Positions 50,019 to 58,608 of a stretch of DNA of 64,000 nt are shown here, piece by piece. A program made the translations under genes and the position numbers. The notes beneath the pieces are model-generated. The model saw only the letters and a list, made by a program, of their open reading frames with translations. It was not told the DNA's origin and did not search any database. Origin of the DNA: Gemmatimonadales bacterium (GTDB lineage: Bacteria; Gemmatimonadota; Gemmatimonadetes; Gemmatimonadales; GWC2-71-9); assembly GCA_041390145.1 (NCBI GenBank), contig JAWKQM010000007.1:129091-193090 (forward strand), given 5' to 3'. Each line of letters opens with the position of its first letter. Position 1 is the stretch's first letter.

Positions 50019-50671
50019 TGTTCAGGGCCCTTCTCTGGACGCAGTGGCGCGAGAGCCGGATCGGCGTGCTCCTGTTGGCTGCCATTGCGCTCGTGATTCC
50101 GGTGCTCTCGCTCAACACGGTCGGCCCGGCGACCGAACCGTGGCATGCCTGGGACTTGCTGTCCGCTTCCATGCGATGGAGTGCCAGCTACCCGATTGTT
50201 GCCCTCGTGGCCGCCGTCGTGCTGGCGACCGGCGCCTGGCGCCCGGATCATCGTACCAAGCATGTCTATGCCCTCGCGCTGCCAATCCGTCGTTCCCGCT
50301 ACCTCCTGCTTCGCTATGGCGCGGGGCTGACACTCCTCCTCGGCATTGGCGTCGCACTCCTGGCTGGCGCGACCATCGCCGCGCTCCGCGTGACGGTGCC
50401 GCCGCTGCTGCACGCCTATCCGGTGGGGCTTGCGCTTCGGTTCTGCATGGCCGGACTCGTCGCGTACACCCTGCTCTTTTCGGTGGCCGGATTGACGCCG
50501 AGGGCGGCGCGGTTGCTTGCCGCGTTTCTCCTCCTTCTCATCATCGCGTCGCTCGTGGCGGACCTCCTCGCCCTCGGCTGGAATCCGGTGGAGAGGGCGA
50601 TGGACGCATTGCTCAGTCCCTATAGCCCGCTCTCGATCTTCCGGGCGCGCTGGATGCTCATCGATGTGTAG
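50018..50671 (+). CDS. ABC transporter permease
   Basis: 217 residues with six predicted membrane helices (about 18-38, 55-75, 100-125, 135-157, 160-182, 185-205) and the ABC-2-like N terminus 'FRALLWTQWRESRIG'. Cargo is unknown. Its stop lies inside the signal-peptide region of the next gene, which starts at 50664. Confidence 0.8.
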   Translation: MFRALLWTQWRESRIGVLLLAAIALVIPVLSLNTVGPATEPWHAWDLLSASMRWSASYPIVALVAAVVLATGAWRPDHRTKHVYALALPIRRSRYLLLRYGAGLTLLLGIGVALLAGATIAALRVTVPPLLHAYPVGLALRFCMAGLVAYTLLFSVAGLTPRAARLLAAFLLLLIIASLVADLLALGWNPVERAMDALLSPYSPLSIFRARWMLIDV

Positions 50672-51692
50672 GCGTTGGGGGTGGGCCGCGATGATTGCCT
50701 TGCTCTGGGCCAATCCCGTGGCCGCACAGGACCAGGCCTCCGCCCTGCTTCGGGTGGAGGCGCAGCTCGACTCAATCGGGCGCGTCGCCGAGCGTCGCGA
50801 CAGCGTCTTTGCGGCGGCCAGCCGCACCGACACTGCCGTGGCCGGCGGCCTTCGTGTCGCTACGCCCCGGCAGTTCCGACCGCTTGCGCAGGCGGCGGCT
50901 GACCAGGCATGGGCGCTGCTCGTGCGCCGGTTCGGGACCTCAGTGACATCGCGGGCCACGATTCCTGTGATCCAATTTGGCGACGCCAGCTCGGCTCCAT
51001 CGCCGGACGCGGACACGTCAGAGATCGCGAGGTCACTGGAACAGTCGGCTTCGCAGGCGATCTGGCGCCAGCAGGGCGAGGCGTTCACGGAGTGGCTGGG
51101 GGGCAACCTTTCGGGAGTTGAGCTGCCCGCGAGCGACAGGGCGATCATCGCCCAGGAGCTGCTGCGCATTCCCGCTCGGCCGAATCGTGCCTGCTACCAG
51201 GGAGACGCGGCGGCGTGCGCGGTGTCGCTTGGCCTCCGGGCGGGGCCGGACACCCTCGCGGAGTGGTACCTGCCGGAGGCCTGGCCCCGACTCGCGACGA
51301 TGGTCGGCGGGCAGCTCTCCGGGCTCGAGACGGTGTCGAAGCAGCAGTGCGAACAAACGGGAGATTCCGCGGCATGCCGCGCGATTCTTACGCCGGCCCA
51401 TGTCCTGTTGCCGGTCAGCGTCGGAGGGCGGCGCTTTCTCCTGCAGGAGGCGCTTGATGCCGGAGGCGATGGCGCGTTCGAGCGGTTGACGTCAGCAGGA
51501 GATCTTGCGCTGGCGGATCGCCTGTCGAACGCCGCGGGATTGCCGCTCGACTCGCTGCTCTCGCGCTGGAGTACCGCAATCCGCGCGGGGGCTCCACATG
51601 GTCCCGCACGACCTGCGTGGGAACTGTTTCTGGCTGCAGCCTGGTCCGCCCTGCTCCTCGCGGTGGTGCTCGGAGGTCCCCGATGGCGGTGA
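50664..51692 (+). CDS. exported protein of unknown family, C-terminal anchor
   Basis: 342 residues. Signal peptide 1-22 (ending PVAA before Gln), then a predominantly helical domain with 'LLRVEAQLDSIGRVAERRDSVF' and a Cys pair 'RACYQGDAAACAVSLG', a later pair 'KQQCEQTGDSAACRAIL', and a single membrane helix at the very end (about 322-340) followed by RWR. The cysteines suggest two disulfides in the periplasm. No homologue is recognised. Overlap with the permease and with the next gene suggests it belongs to the exporter system. Confidence 0.75.
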   Translation: MCRRWGWAAMIALLWANPVAAQDQASALLRVEAQLDSIGRVAERRDSVFAAASRTDTAVAGGLRVATPRQFRPLAQAAADQAWALLVRRFGTSVTSRATIPVIQFGDASSAPSPDADTSEIARSLEQSASQAIWRQQGEAFTEWLGGNLSGVELPASDRAIIAQELLRIPARPNRACYQGDAAACAVSLGLRAGPDTLAEWYLPEAWPRLATMVGGQLSGLETVSKQQCEQTGDSAACRAILTPAHVLLPVSVGGRRFLLQEALDAGGDGAFERLTSAGDLALADRLSNAAGLPLDSLLSRWSTAIRAGAPHGPARPAWELFLAAAWSALLLAVVLGGPRWR

Positions 51693-52879
51693 GCAATCGG
51701 CTCCTTGGCTTCTTGGCCGGACTGGCCGTCGTTCTGGCGTGCTGGTCGCTCTTCGACGAGGCGAGCGCTGTCATGAATGCCCGGCGGTGGACGGCCGAGG
51801 AGGACACCCACCGGATGGCGTTGCGGGACTCGGCGTACCGGCTTGGGCTTCAGGTTCGCACTGCGTTGGTGCGCGACCGGGTGGACTCGGCGCTTAAGAG
51901 CTATCCGCCAGATGAGGCGCCACCTGTGATTGTCATCGGCAATGAGGCGCCCACGGCCGCCGCACTGGCGGAGAGCTTGTTTGCCACGCTCCCCGCACCG
52001 TCCGGGGCAGAACATGCGATGCGATTGGCGATTGTTGAAAGGAAATCGCCAGACAGGTGGCCGGCCGGGACGATCACCTCCTTCGCGTTGCTTCCCTCGA
52101 CTCCCGCTGACGATGGGTGCACGGTGGTGCGCATCGCCGCATCAAAGGACAGCGCGTTGAGCGGGTTCGAGGCGAGGTACTGGCGGGACGCCCCGTTCGA
52201 GGGCGCGGCTGGGCCGTGCTGGTTCCTCACGCGGTTCGGGGCGCCGGGACCAGAGGTCAGGAAGTGGCTGGACTCTCGCTACTGGGATGTGGCCGGCAGC
52301 ATTCCCCCGAATGATCGGCGGCTGGTTTACGGTGAGGAGGACCTCCGCGACACCGGGGTGTTCGAGCGATTGTTCGGAAGCGTGGCGGCGAAATTCTACG
52401 GTGAGTCGGTTACCCTCGAGGGGTGTGCGGGGCGGCGTCCGGAACTGTGCGAGGCGTCGTTCCTCGCGTCGCCCTATCCGGCCGGCCTCCTCCCGGAGGG
52501 AGTTGTCGGCAACAATCGCTTCAATGGTTACATGCTCTTTCGAAACGAGGGGTCGCCGTTTGCGTTCTATGCGGTCACCGGTTCGATGCTGGGTGTGCCG
52601 CGAGCGGCCTCGGAGGCGCTGCTGGCAATGATGCTCGACGACCTCGGCCCGGCCCGGTTCACGGAGTTCTGGACCAGCCAGGCGCCGGTGGCCGAGGCTT
52701 TCGAGTCAGTGGCGGGGATGTCGCTGGGGGACTGGTACCGCATCCAATTGCGGCGCCAGATGGCGGCGGCTGGCGTGTCCGAGCCCCGGGAGGCCACCTT
52801 CTGGCCCTCGGCGCTCGGCATCCTGGCCCTGGCATTGGGGACCGTGTTCTGGCGCGCGGGGCGGCGGCAGCTGTTTTAG
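51683..52879 (+). CDS. second exported protein of unknown family in the ABC operon
   Basis: 398 residues with an N-terminal helix (about 6-26), a long periplasmic part and a C-terminal helix (about 377-393). GGAGG at 51672-51676 supports the ATG. Paired cysteines occur in 'DDGCTVVRIAAS', 'GPCWFLTRFG' and 'LEGCAGRRPELCEASFL'. 'AVTGSMLGVPRAASEALLAMMLDDLGPARFTEFW' recalls peptidase MA-like or gluzincin tails, but there is no HExxH. Like its neighbour it seems to be a double-anchored periplasmic protein. Confidence 0.72.
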   Translation: MAVSNRLLGFLAGLAVVLACWSLFDEASAVMNARRWTAEEDTHRMALRDSAYRLGLQVRTALVRDRVDSALKSYPPDEAPPVIVIGNEAPTAAALAESLFATLPAPSGAEHAMRLAIVERKSPDRWPAGTITSFALLPSTPADDGCTVVRIAASKDSALSGFEARYWRDAPFEGAAGPCWFLTRFGAPGPEVRKWLDSRYWDVAGSIPPNDRRLVYGEEDLRDTGVFERLFGSVAAKFYGESVTLEGCAGRRPELCEASFLASPYPAGLLPEGVVGNNRFNGYMLFRNEGSPFAFYAVTGSMLGVPRAASEALLAMMLDDLGPARFTEFWTSQAPVAEAFESVAGMSLGDWYRIQLRRQMAAAGVSEPREATFWPSALGILALALGTVFWRAGRRQLF

Positions 52880-52882
52880 GCG

Positions 52883-53281
52883 CTACTTCGCCCCCGGATG
52901 ACTCAGCGTCCACACGTACGCCGCCACCGCCTTCACCTGGTCCGGATTGATGCCGCTGCCACCCTTCGGCGGCATGGGGACGCCATTGCTGGACTCTTTC
53001 TGCGGGACGCCGGTCGTAATCTGCTGGACAATTTCCTCGTACGTGCCCTTGGAGTGGAGCCAGACGTTGTCCGTCAGGTTCGCACCCACGCCACCCTTGC
53101 CGTCGATCCCGTGGCAGACCGAACACATGCCCTGGCCCTTGAAGATTGAGGCGCCCTGGGCGACCATGGCCGGGGTGACGCCGGCCGGGAGCGGTGTCGG
53201 CGTCTCGGCCTGCGCGTGCCCGCTGGTTGCGGCACACATCAGGAGGGCACTGGCGGTACCAAGGATACGATAGATGAACAT
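52883..53281 (-). CDS. periplasmic cytochrome c
   Basis: 132 residues with a signal peptide ending in GHA before Gln and one haem site CSVCH (53-57). A distal Met is likely in 'NGVPMPPKGGSG'. The fold follows the cbb3-CcoP/class I style ('AQGASIFKGQGMCSVCHGIDGKGG', 'VKAVAAYVWTL'). It starts 11 bases after the haem-porin gene on the same strand, so it may be that protein's soluble electron partner. Confidence 0.92.
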   Translation of the reverse strand: MFIYRILGTASALLMCAATSGHAQAETPTPLPAGVTPAMVAQGASIFKGQGMCSVCHGIDGKGGVGANLTDNVWLHSKGTYEEIVQQITTGVPQKESSNGVPMPPKGGSGINPDQVKAVAAYVWTLSHPGAK

Positions 53282-53292
53282 GACGACCTTTC

Positions 53293-54501
53293 TTAGAACG
53301 CCGTAGTGAACCCGGCAGTCACGCGATTGAGCTCGTTGTTGAAGTCATAGCCATACTCGCCATACAGCCGGAAGTTCCGGTAGACGAGGTATCCGCCGCC
53401 GACAGCGATCGACTCGTATTCGTCCACGCCGACCGGCACTCCGGTCTTCACGTTCAGGACAGGAGCACTCGCATCAATGTAGTTGTACAGCCCGTAGCCG
53501 TACCACCGGCTCCCCGCCGGGCGCGCAAGCAGCTCCGCAAACCCACCCTTGGTGTCGACGGTCGCTTCGCCGGGAATGAAGTCCGCTTCCGTGTCCGTCC
53601 GGGCGATGTACTGCAGGTTCAACTGGAGGAGCCCCGCCCCGAAGGTGGCGTCGGCGCCCCACATGGAAATGGCGTTGCTCTGGTCCGGGACCCCGTAGGC
53701 CTCGCCGTTCTGGTGGCCCGTATACCCCATCAGGCCGAGACGGGCGTGGCTCCCGAGGTCGCGACTGATGTGCCCGAAGAGGTTCTTGTTGGCATCGTTG
53801 TCGTACCGGAACAGGTCGTTGGCCGCCGGGATGCCATCGCCGTTGACCAGCGTGCCAGTGATCGTGAACCCGGCCAGATCGGCGGAGGCCATGAAGCCGC
53901 GATCATAAGTCAGGTTGGCGGGCTGGAGGCCGACGAGCACCTTGTAGATCGCGTAGTCCATCACTTCCAGCCGAAGTTCCCGCTTGAAGATCGGATCCGA
54001 GACCTGGAACTGGCCGACCGCCAGGTCCACCGGCTTGCCGCCGATGTCGTTCCAGTAGATGAACGCATCCTCCACACCCGCCACTTCGCCACGCTCCGCC
54101 ATCAGGAAGTAGATGTAGTAGGAGAGCTTCTTCCCCAGGGTTCCCCCGGAGAGAATCTTCAACGTGTATGGCATCTGGAAATCGGTGGCCGCTTTCCCGT
54201 CCGAATAGAGCTGCGCGTAGGCATCGAGACGGATCGCCAGGGGCAGGCTCGCGGGGAGGGTCAGGAGGTCGTCGCCGGTGGCGATCGTGTCCCGCGGCTC
54301 TTCGTCAAAGGCCATGCGGAACCCGTTGCCGGCGAACTGGTTTCCGAAGTCTGTCAGGGCGGGGAAGGGGTTGTGGCAGAGTTGGCAGCTGACGCGGTAC
54401 TTCCGTGCAAAGGCGGGAATGGCCGCGGCGCTTGTCGGGGCCAGGGTGGTGAGCCCCAAGCCGAGGATGCTCCCAAGTACAGCCTGACGAAATAGCGACA
54501 T
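53293..54501 (-). CDS. outer-membrane porin with N-terminal monohaem domain
   Basis: 402 residues. Signal peptide ending TSAAA, then 'IPAFARKYRVSCQLCHNPFPALTDFGNQF' with a haem motif CQLCH at 39-43. From about 65 to the terminal Phe the sequence is a series of amphipathic beta strands typical of a barrel of 14-18 strands ('GLMGYTGHQNGE', 'GGGYLVYRNFRLYGEYGYDF'). This single-haem-plus-porin architecture is that of Cyc2-type proteins, some of which oxidise Fe(II) at the cell surface; many related proteins have no known function. Starts at the ATG at 54501 after GGAGG. Confidence 0.85.
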   Translation of the reverse strand: MSLFRQAVLGSILGLGLTTLAPTSAAAIPAFARKYRVSCQLCHNPFPALTDFGNQFAGNGFRMAFDEEPRDTIATGDDLLTLPASLPLAIRLDAYAQLYSDGKAATDFQMPYTLKILSGGTLGKKLSYYIYFLMAERGEVAGVEDAFIYWNDIGGKPVDLAVGQFQVSDPIFKRELRLEVMDYAIYKVLVGLQPANLTYDRGFMASADLAGFTITGTLVNGDGIPAANDLFRYDNDANKNLFGHISRDLGSHARLGLMGYTGHQNGEAYGVPDQSNAISMWGADATFGAGLLQLNLQYIARTDTEADFIPGEATVDTKGGFAELLARPAGSRWYGYGLYNYIDASAPVLNVKTGVPVGVDEYESIAVGGGYLVYRNFRLYGEYGYDFNNELNRVTAGFTTAF

Positions 54502-54637
54502 ACCCCCTCCATGATGGTTGTCCGGCTGTGGTATGCCGGCCCGCCCTCGCACTCGAAGTGTCACTCAGCTGGAAGAATGGCAGGTCAATCGTGAAGGAAT
54601 GCCTAATGTGAACTGAAGAGTTGTCCGGGGAGTGGAC

Positions 54638-55927
54638 TCACTCGATGCGGCGCAATTCCACTCGCCGATTGAGTTCTCGCCCCTCGGCAGTCGCGTTGCT
54701 GGCCACGGGATCCGCGGGGCCGTATCCCCGAGCGGTCAATCGATCGGCCGGCACCCCGGCCGAGACGAGAAATGCGCGCACCGACTGCGCGCGCTCCAGG
54801 GAAAGGCGCTCGTTGAAGGTGCGGCGTCCGGTGTCGTCGGTGTAACCGGCCACCTCAAACCGCACCGCCGGTTCCGCCAGCAATGTGGATGCGGTCGTGC
54901 GCAGGGAGGCTTGTGCGCTCGCGGTCAGGGTCGCGCTGCCGGTCGCGAAGGTCACCTCGCGGAGGACCCGCCGTGGGGGGGCGGTCGGGACGGTGGCCGG
55001 GCGCGTGCAGCCGAGGGCGTCGGTTGGCGTCCCGGGAAGGGTGCCAGGGCAACGATCCCGCTCGTCGGGTACGCCGTCGCCGTCGGTGTCGGACGGGGGC
55101 CCCGGCGCGGGGCAGCCGAACTGATCGACCCCCATACCGGGGCGAGTGGCGGGGCAGCGGTCGAGCGCGTTCGGCACACCATCGCCGTCGAGATCGGCGT
55201 TGCAGCCGGTCAGGTCCACGCGTTGCCCCGACGGGGTCCCGGGACACTTGTCGCCCCCGTCGAGTACCCCGTCTCCATCGGAATCCTTCGCGAGCGGGCA
55301 CCCGGTGGGATCGACCGCCTCCCCCCGCGCGGTGCCGGGACAGCGGTCCTCCTTGTTGGGCACGCCATCCCGGTCGCTGTCGCGCTCGCCGAGCGCGCCG
55401 GCGTACATCGAAAGCCCCACCTGCACACCCAGTTCCCATGTCCGGTCGCTGGCCCCGCCCGGAGGGGCGAGGTAATCCCCCGTGGCCTCCAACCGGAGTC
55501 CCAGCCGGGGCCCGAGTCCGAAGCGGAATCCAATCAAGGCCGCGATGCCTTCCTCTTTCAGGTCAATCCCCTGGGAATACTGGTTCTTGGTGTAGCCGAG
55601 TCCGAAGAGCGCACTCGTCCGTCCGCGCAGGGGAAGGTGCACGAGAAACCGGCCGGTCAGGCCCCGCACCTGCACCGTCACCGAGTCGGGGGTGCTCGTG
55701 GCAGCGTACGTGCCGGCCAGCTCGAGGCTCAGCTTCTTTGTCACGAAGAGCCCTGCCTCGCCCCCGACACTGAATCCGCTCGTGAGTGCGAGTGAGTCGG
55801 GGAAGGAGCCGTACCGGCCGAACGGTACAAGCTCGACCGTGCCGCCGCGTTGTGCGGAGGCTGTGGGCACAGGGGTGGCAAGCAGCGCAATGGCGGCCAG
55901 GAGGGCGCGTCCGGGGGTGGATCCCAT
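54638..55927 (-). CDS. OmpA-family protein with TSP3 calcium repeats
   Basis: 429 residues: signal peptide (to TASA before Gln), an eight-stranded barrel (about 30-185), four thrombospondin type 3 repeats ('DSDRDGVPNKEDRCPGT', 'DSDGDGVLDGGDKCPGT', 'DLDGDGVPNALDRCPAT', 'DTDGDGVPDERDRCPGT'), and an OmpA C-terminal peptidoglycan-binding domain ('VAGYTDDTGRRTFNERLSLERA'). It links outer membrane to cell wall; Ca2+ rigidifies the stalk. No ribosome site; TATCTT at six bases before the ATG suggests a leaderless transcript. Confidence 0.94.
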   Translation of the reverse strand: MGSTPGRALLAAIALLATPVPTASAQRGGTVELVPFGRYGSFPDSLALTSGFSVGGEAGLFVTKKLSLELAGTYAATSTPDSVTVQVRGLTGRFLVHLPLRGRTSALFGLGYTKNQYSQGIDLKEEGIAALIGFRFGLGPRLGLRLEATGDYLAPPGGASDRTWELGVQVGLSMYAGALGERDSDRDGVPNKEDRCPGTARGEAVDPTGCPLAKDSDGDGVLDGGDKCPGTPSGQRVDLTGCNADLDGDGVPNALDRCPATRPGMGVDQFGCPAPGPPSDTDGDGVPDERDRCPGTLPGTPTDALGCTRPATVPTAPPRRVLREVTFATGSATLTASAQASLRTTASTLLAEPAVRFEVAGYTDDTGRRTFNERLSLERAQSVRAFLVSAGVPADRLTARGYGPADPVASNATAEGRELNRRVELRRIE

Positions 55928-56018
55928 GCCGGAAAGATACCGCCCCAAAGGGTGGGCGGGCCACGGAGGGGGCGGCTAGATTAGGGGCCTGATCCGTCGA
56001 GCCACTGGGAGTCGTACC

Positions 56019-57047
56019 ATGATAGATGTGAGCACCCGCCAGGGTCGCGCCGCCATTCTGATCCTCCTGCTCGGCATCGGCATCCTCGTGGCGCTGGCTC
56101 CGTTCCTGTCCGGGCTGCTCGCCGCCCCCGTCTTCTACGTCATGTTCCACCCGATGTACGGCTGGTTCACCAGGCGGCTGAAAGCTCCGCTGGCCGGTGG
56201 CCTCACCGTGACGGTGGCGGTCCTGCTCATCATCGTGCCAGGATCCTGGCTCGTCACGATGATTGTCGGGCAGGCCCAGGATGTGGTCGCACACCTGGTA
56301 CAGAGTCCCGCCTTGACTAAGCTGCAGTCGCTGACGATTGCCGGCTACGCGGTCGGGCCGGAGCTGGCCAAGATGGGTGAGACGGTGATCGGAGGGATCG
56401 GGCGAGGCGCGTTCGCCGCGGTCGGGACCGTGACACTGATGGGTTTCAATCTCGCCATTGCCTTCTTTGTGCTGTACTTCATGCTGGTCACCGAGGGGAA
56501 GGCCTGGCTGGCCATTCGCCCCTATATCCCGTTCACCGCAGCAAGCGCCGAGCTGCTACGCGAGCGCTTCCGGGCCGTCACGATTTCCACGGTCATCGGC
56601 ACCGGGGTGACGGCCAGCATCCAGGGGGTCCTCGTTGGTCTTGCCTTTGCGATCACCGGGCTGCCCAACGCGGCGTTCTGGGGTGTCGTGACCGTGGTCT
56701 TCGCCATTCTTCCGGTGGTGGGCAGTGGAATGGTCTGGATCCCCGGGGCATTTGCGCTCTATCTCGAAGGGTCAAATCTGTCGGCTATCGGCATGGTCTT
56801 GTTCGGCGCGCTGGTGGTCGGAAACATCGACAATGTCATCCGTCCGATCGTCTTTCGACGCTGGGCCCAGACTCATCCGCTCATTACCATCCTCGGTGCG
56901 TTTGCCGGGGTGCGGTACCTTGGCTTGCTCGGCCTGTTGATCGGACCGCTTGCGCTCTCGTACTTCTTTGAGCTCGTCCGGATGTACAACGAGGAGTACG
57001 TGAGCCTCAGCGGCGACTCGTCCGCGCCGCCATCGACCCCCGCTTGA
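56019..57047 (+). CDS. AI-2E (PerM/YdiK) family transporter
   Basis: 342 residues with about eight helices and the family hallmarks 'FLSGLLAAPVFYVMFHPMYGWFTRRL', 'GVVTVVFAILPVVGSGMVWIPGAFALYL', 'NIDNVIRPIVFRRWAQTHPLITILGAFAGV' and 'GLLIGPL'. Members export autoinducer-2, polyamines or ions; substrate here is unknown. GGGAG upstream of the ATG at 56019. TAGATT at 55976-55981 may be the promoter -10 box. It overlaps the EamA gene. Confidence 0.9.
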   Translation: MIDVSTRQGRAAILILLLGIGILVALAPFLSGLLAAPVFYVMFHPMYGWFTRRLKAPLAGGLTVTVAVLLIIVPGSWLVTMIVGQAQDVVAHLVQSPALTKLQSLTIAGYAVGPELAKMGETVIGGIGRGAFAAVGTVTLMGFNLAIAFFVLYFMLVTEGKAWLAIRPYIPFTAASAELLRERFRAVTISTVIGTGVTASIQGVLVGLAFAITGLPNAAFWGVVTVVFAILPVVGSGMVWIPGAFALYLEGSNLSAIGMVLFGALVVGNIDNVIRPIVFRRWAQTHPLITILGAFAGVRYLGLLGLLIGPLALSYFFELVRMYNEEYVSLSGDSSAPPSTPA

Positions 57048-57961
57048 CCGAATCGGAGCGGCCCTCGACCGCCCGCCTCATCCTGGCGTGGGCGGCGGTC
57101 TACCTGATCTGGGGGTCCACCTATCTCGGGATTCGATTCGCCATCGAATCGATCCCTCCCTTCCTCATGGCGGGCTCCCGCCACCTCCTGGCTGGCCTGC
57201 TGCTCTTTGGTTGGAGCCGGCTGCGGCAGCGGGCGCCGAGGCCGGGCCGCCAGGACTGGGTCCGCGCCGCCGGGCTTGGCCTCCTCATGCTGGTGACGGC
57301 CAACGGGGCCACCACCTGGGCCGAGCAACTCGTCCCGAGCGGCCTGACGGCGTTGATTGTCTGCACGTCGGCACTCTGGCTCGTCCTGCTCAACTGGCTC
57401 TGGCTGGGTGCCGTTCGCCCGGGCGCCCGCACGGTCGTCGGGCTGGTCGCGGGATTTGGTGGTGTGGCCCTGCTGGTGGTTCCCGGAAACTTCGCAGGCA
57501 GTGAGCACGTGAGCCTGCTGGGGGCTCTGGTGCTGACCGGTGCCGCCTTGAGCTGGTCTGTCGGGTCCATCTACGCCATCAAGCTCCCTCGCCCCGGGTA
57601 TCCCACGCTCTTCGTCTCCCAGCAGATGATTGTGGCCGGAGTGGTCCTCCTCGTCATTGCGGCCCTCACCGGTGAGTTCAACGGCTTTGCCCCCTCGGCC
57701 ATCTCCTCGACCTCGGCCAGCGCATATCTCTATCTGGCGGTGTTCGGCTCGCTCATTTCCTACTCGGCCTACTTCTGGCTGATCCGGCACACCACGCCCG
57801 ACCGTCTCGCCACGATTTCGTATGTGAACCCGCTGGTCGCGGTCATCCTCGGCTGGGCGCTCGCCGGCGAAGCATTGAGCCTGCGCATCCTGCTCGCCGC
57901 CGCCATCATCCTCTGCGCCGTCGGGCTCATCACCTCGACACGGATGCAGCCCCGCAGCTGA
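57044..57961 (+). CDS. EamA/DMT-family exporter (YedA-like)
   Basis: 305 residues, ten membrane helices in two EamA repeats. 'YLIWGSTYLGIRFAIESIPPFLMAGSRHLLAG' is the classic first-repeat start, and 'FGSLISYSAYFWLIRHTTPDRLATISYVNPLVAVILGW' closes the second repeat. It probably exports amino acids or metabolites. TTG start chosen, overlapping the preceding stop by four bases; no alternative ATG precedes the first helix. Confidence 0.92.
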   Translation: MTESERPSTARLILAWAAVYLIWGSTYLGIRFAIESIPPFLMAGSRHLLAGLLLFGWSRLRQRAPRPGRQDWVRAAGLGLLMLVTANGATTWAEQLVPSGLTALIVCTSALWLVLLNWLWLGAVRPGARTVVGLVAGFGGVALLVVPGNFAGSEHVSLLGALVLTGAALSWSVGSIYAIKLPRPGYPTLFVSQQMIVAGVVLLVIAALTGEFNGFAPSAISSTSASAYLYLAVFGSLISYSAYFWLIRHTTPDRLATISYVNPLVAVILGWALAGEALSLRILLAAAIILCAVGLITSTRMQPRS

Positions 57962-58044
57962 GGGCGGCTTGCGCCACGGGGGCGATGGTGCACCTTCGAG
58001 GGGCGGGGTAATGACCGTGCCGCACTTCTCGCGAGGACAACCCG

Positions 58045-58608
58045 ATGCACTCTCCCCGACTGATCATCGAACTTCCCCCCTGGGTCGACGGGCTCGTCGA
58101 CTGGCAGCGTCGATACACGCGGGCGGAGGACCGCATGTCGCTCGTCCTCGAGCTGGGGCACGAACAGGTTCGGCGGGCGACCGGCGGCCCGTTCGCTGCG
58201 GCGGTCTTTGAGCGCGACCTCGGACGGCTGGTGGCCGTCGGGGTGAACCTGGCCGTGCCGTCGCACAATTGCGCCCTGCACGCCGAAGTGGTCACGCTCA
58301 TGATGGCGGGGGCCCGGCTGCACAGCCACTCGCTCGGCGCCGACGGGATGCCCCCGCACGAACTGGTCTCCTCGTGCGAACCCTGCGCAATGTGTCTCGG
58401 TGCCGTACTCTGGAGTGGCGTGACGTCCCTCGTGACAGGGGCCACCAAGGGTGACGCGGAAGCGATCGGCTATGACGAGGGCCCCGTGTTTCCAGAGAGC
58501 TACGCCTACCTCGAGCGGAAGGGGGTCACCGTGGTTCGCGAGGTGATGCGGGCGGAGGCACGCGGGCTCTTTGCCGCCTACCAGGCCGCCGGAGGAGAGA
58601 TCTACTGA
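58045..58608 (+). CDS. cytidine/deoxycytidylate deaminase-family nucleoside deaminase
   Basis: 187 residues. Zinc site: 'NCALHAEVVTL' (His, proton-shuttling Glu) and 'SSCEPCAMCLGAVLWSG' (two Cys). The arrangement matches guanine deaminase/tRNA-adenosine deaminase-like proteins; substrate cannot be fixed, though the extra N-terminal 35 residues make tRNA-specific TadA less likely. It shares TGATG with the aldo/keto reductase gene. Confidence 0.9.
   Translation: MHSPRLIIELPPWVDGLVDWQRRYTRAEDRMSLVLELGHEQVRRATGGPFAAAVFERDLGRLVAVGVNLAVPSHNCALHAEVVTLMMAGARLHSHSLGADGMPPHELVSSCEPCAMCLGAVLWSGVTSLVTGATKGDAEAIGYDEGPVFPESYAYLERKGVTVVREVMRAEARGLFAAYQAAGGEIY

Noticed and set aside
55000..55400. Repeated GAC/GGC-rich units as possible CRISPR-like or satellite repeats
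   Set aside because: They encode the TSP3 calcium-binding repeats of the OmpA-family protein, are imperfect, and stay in frame.
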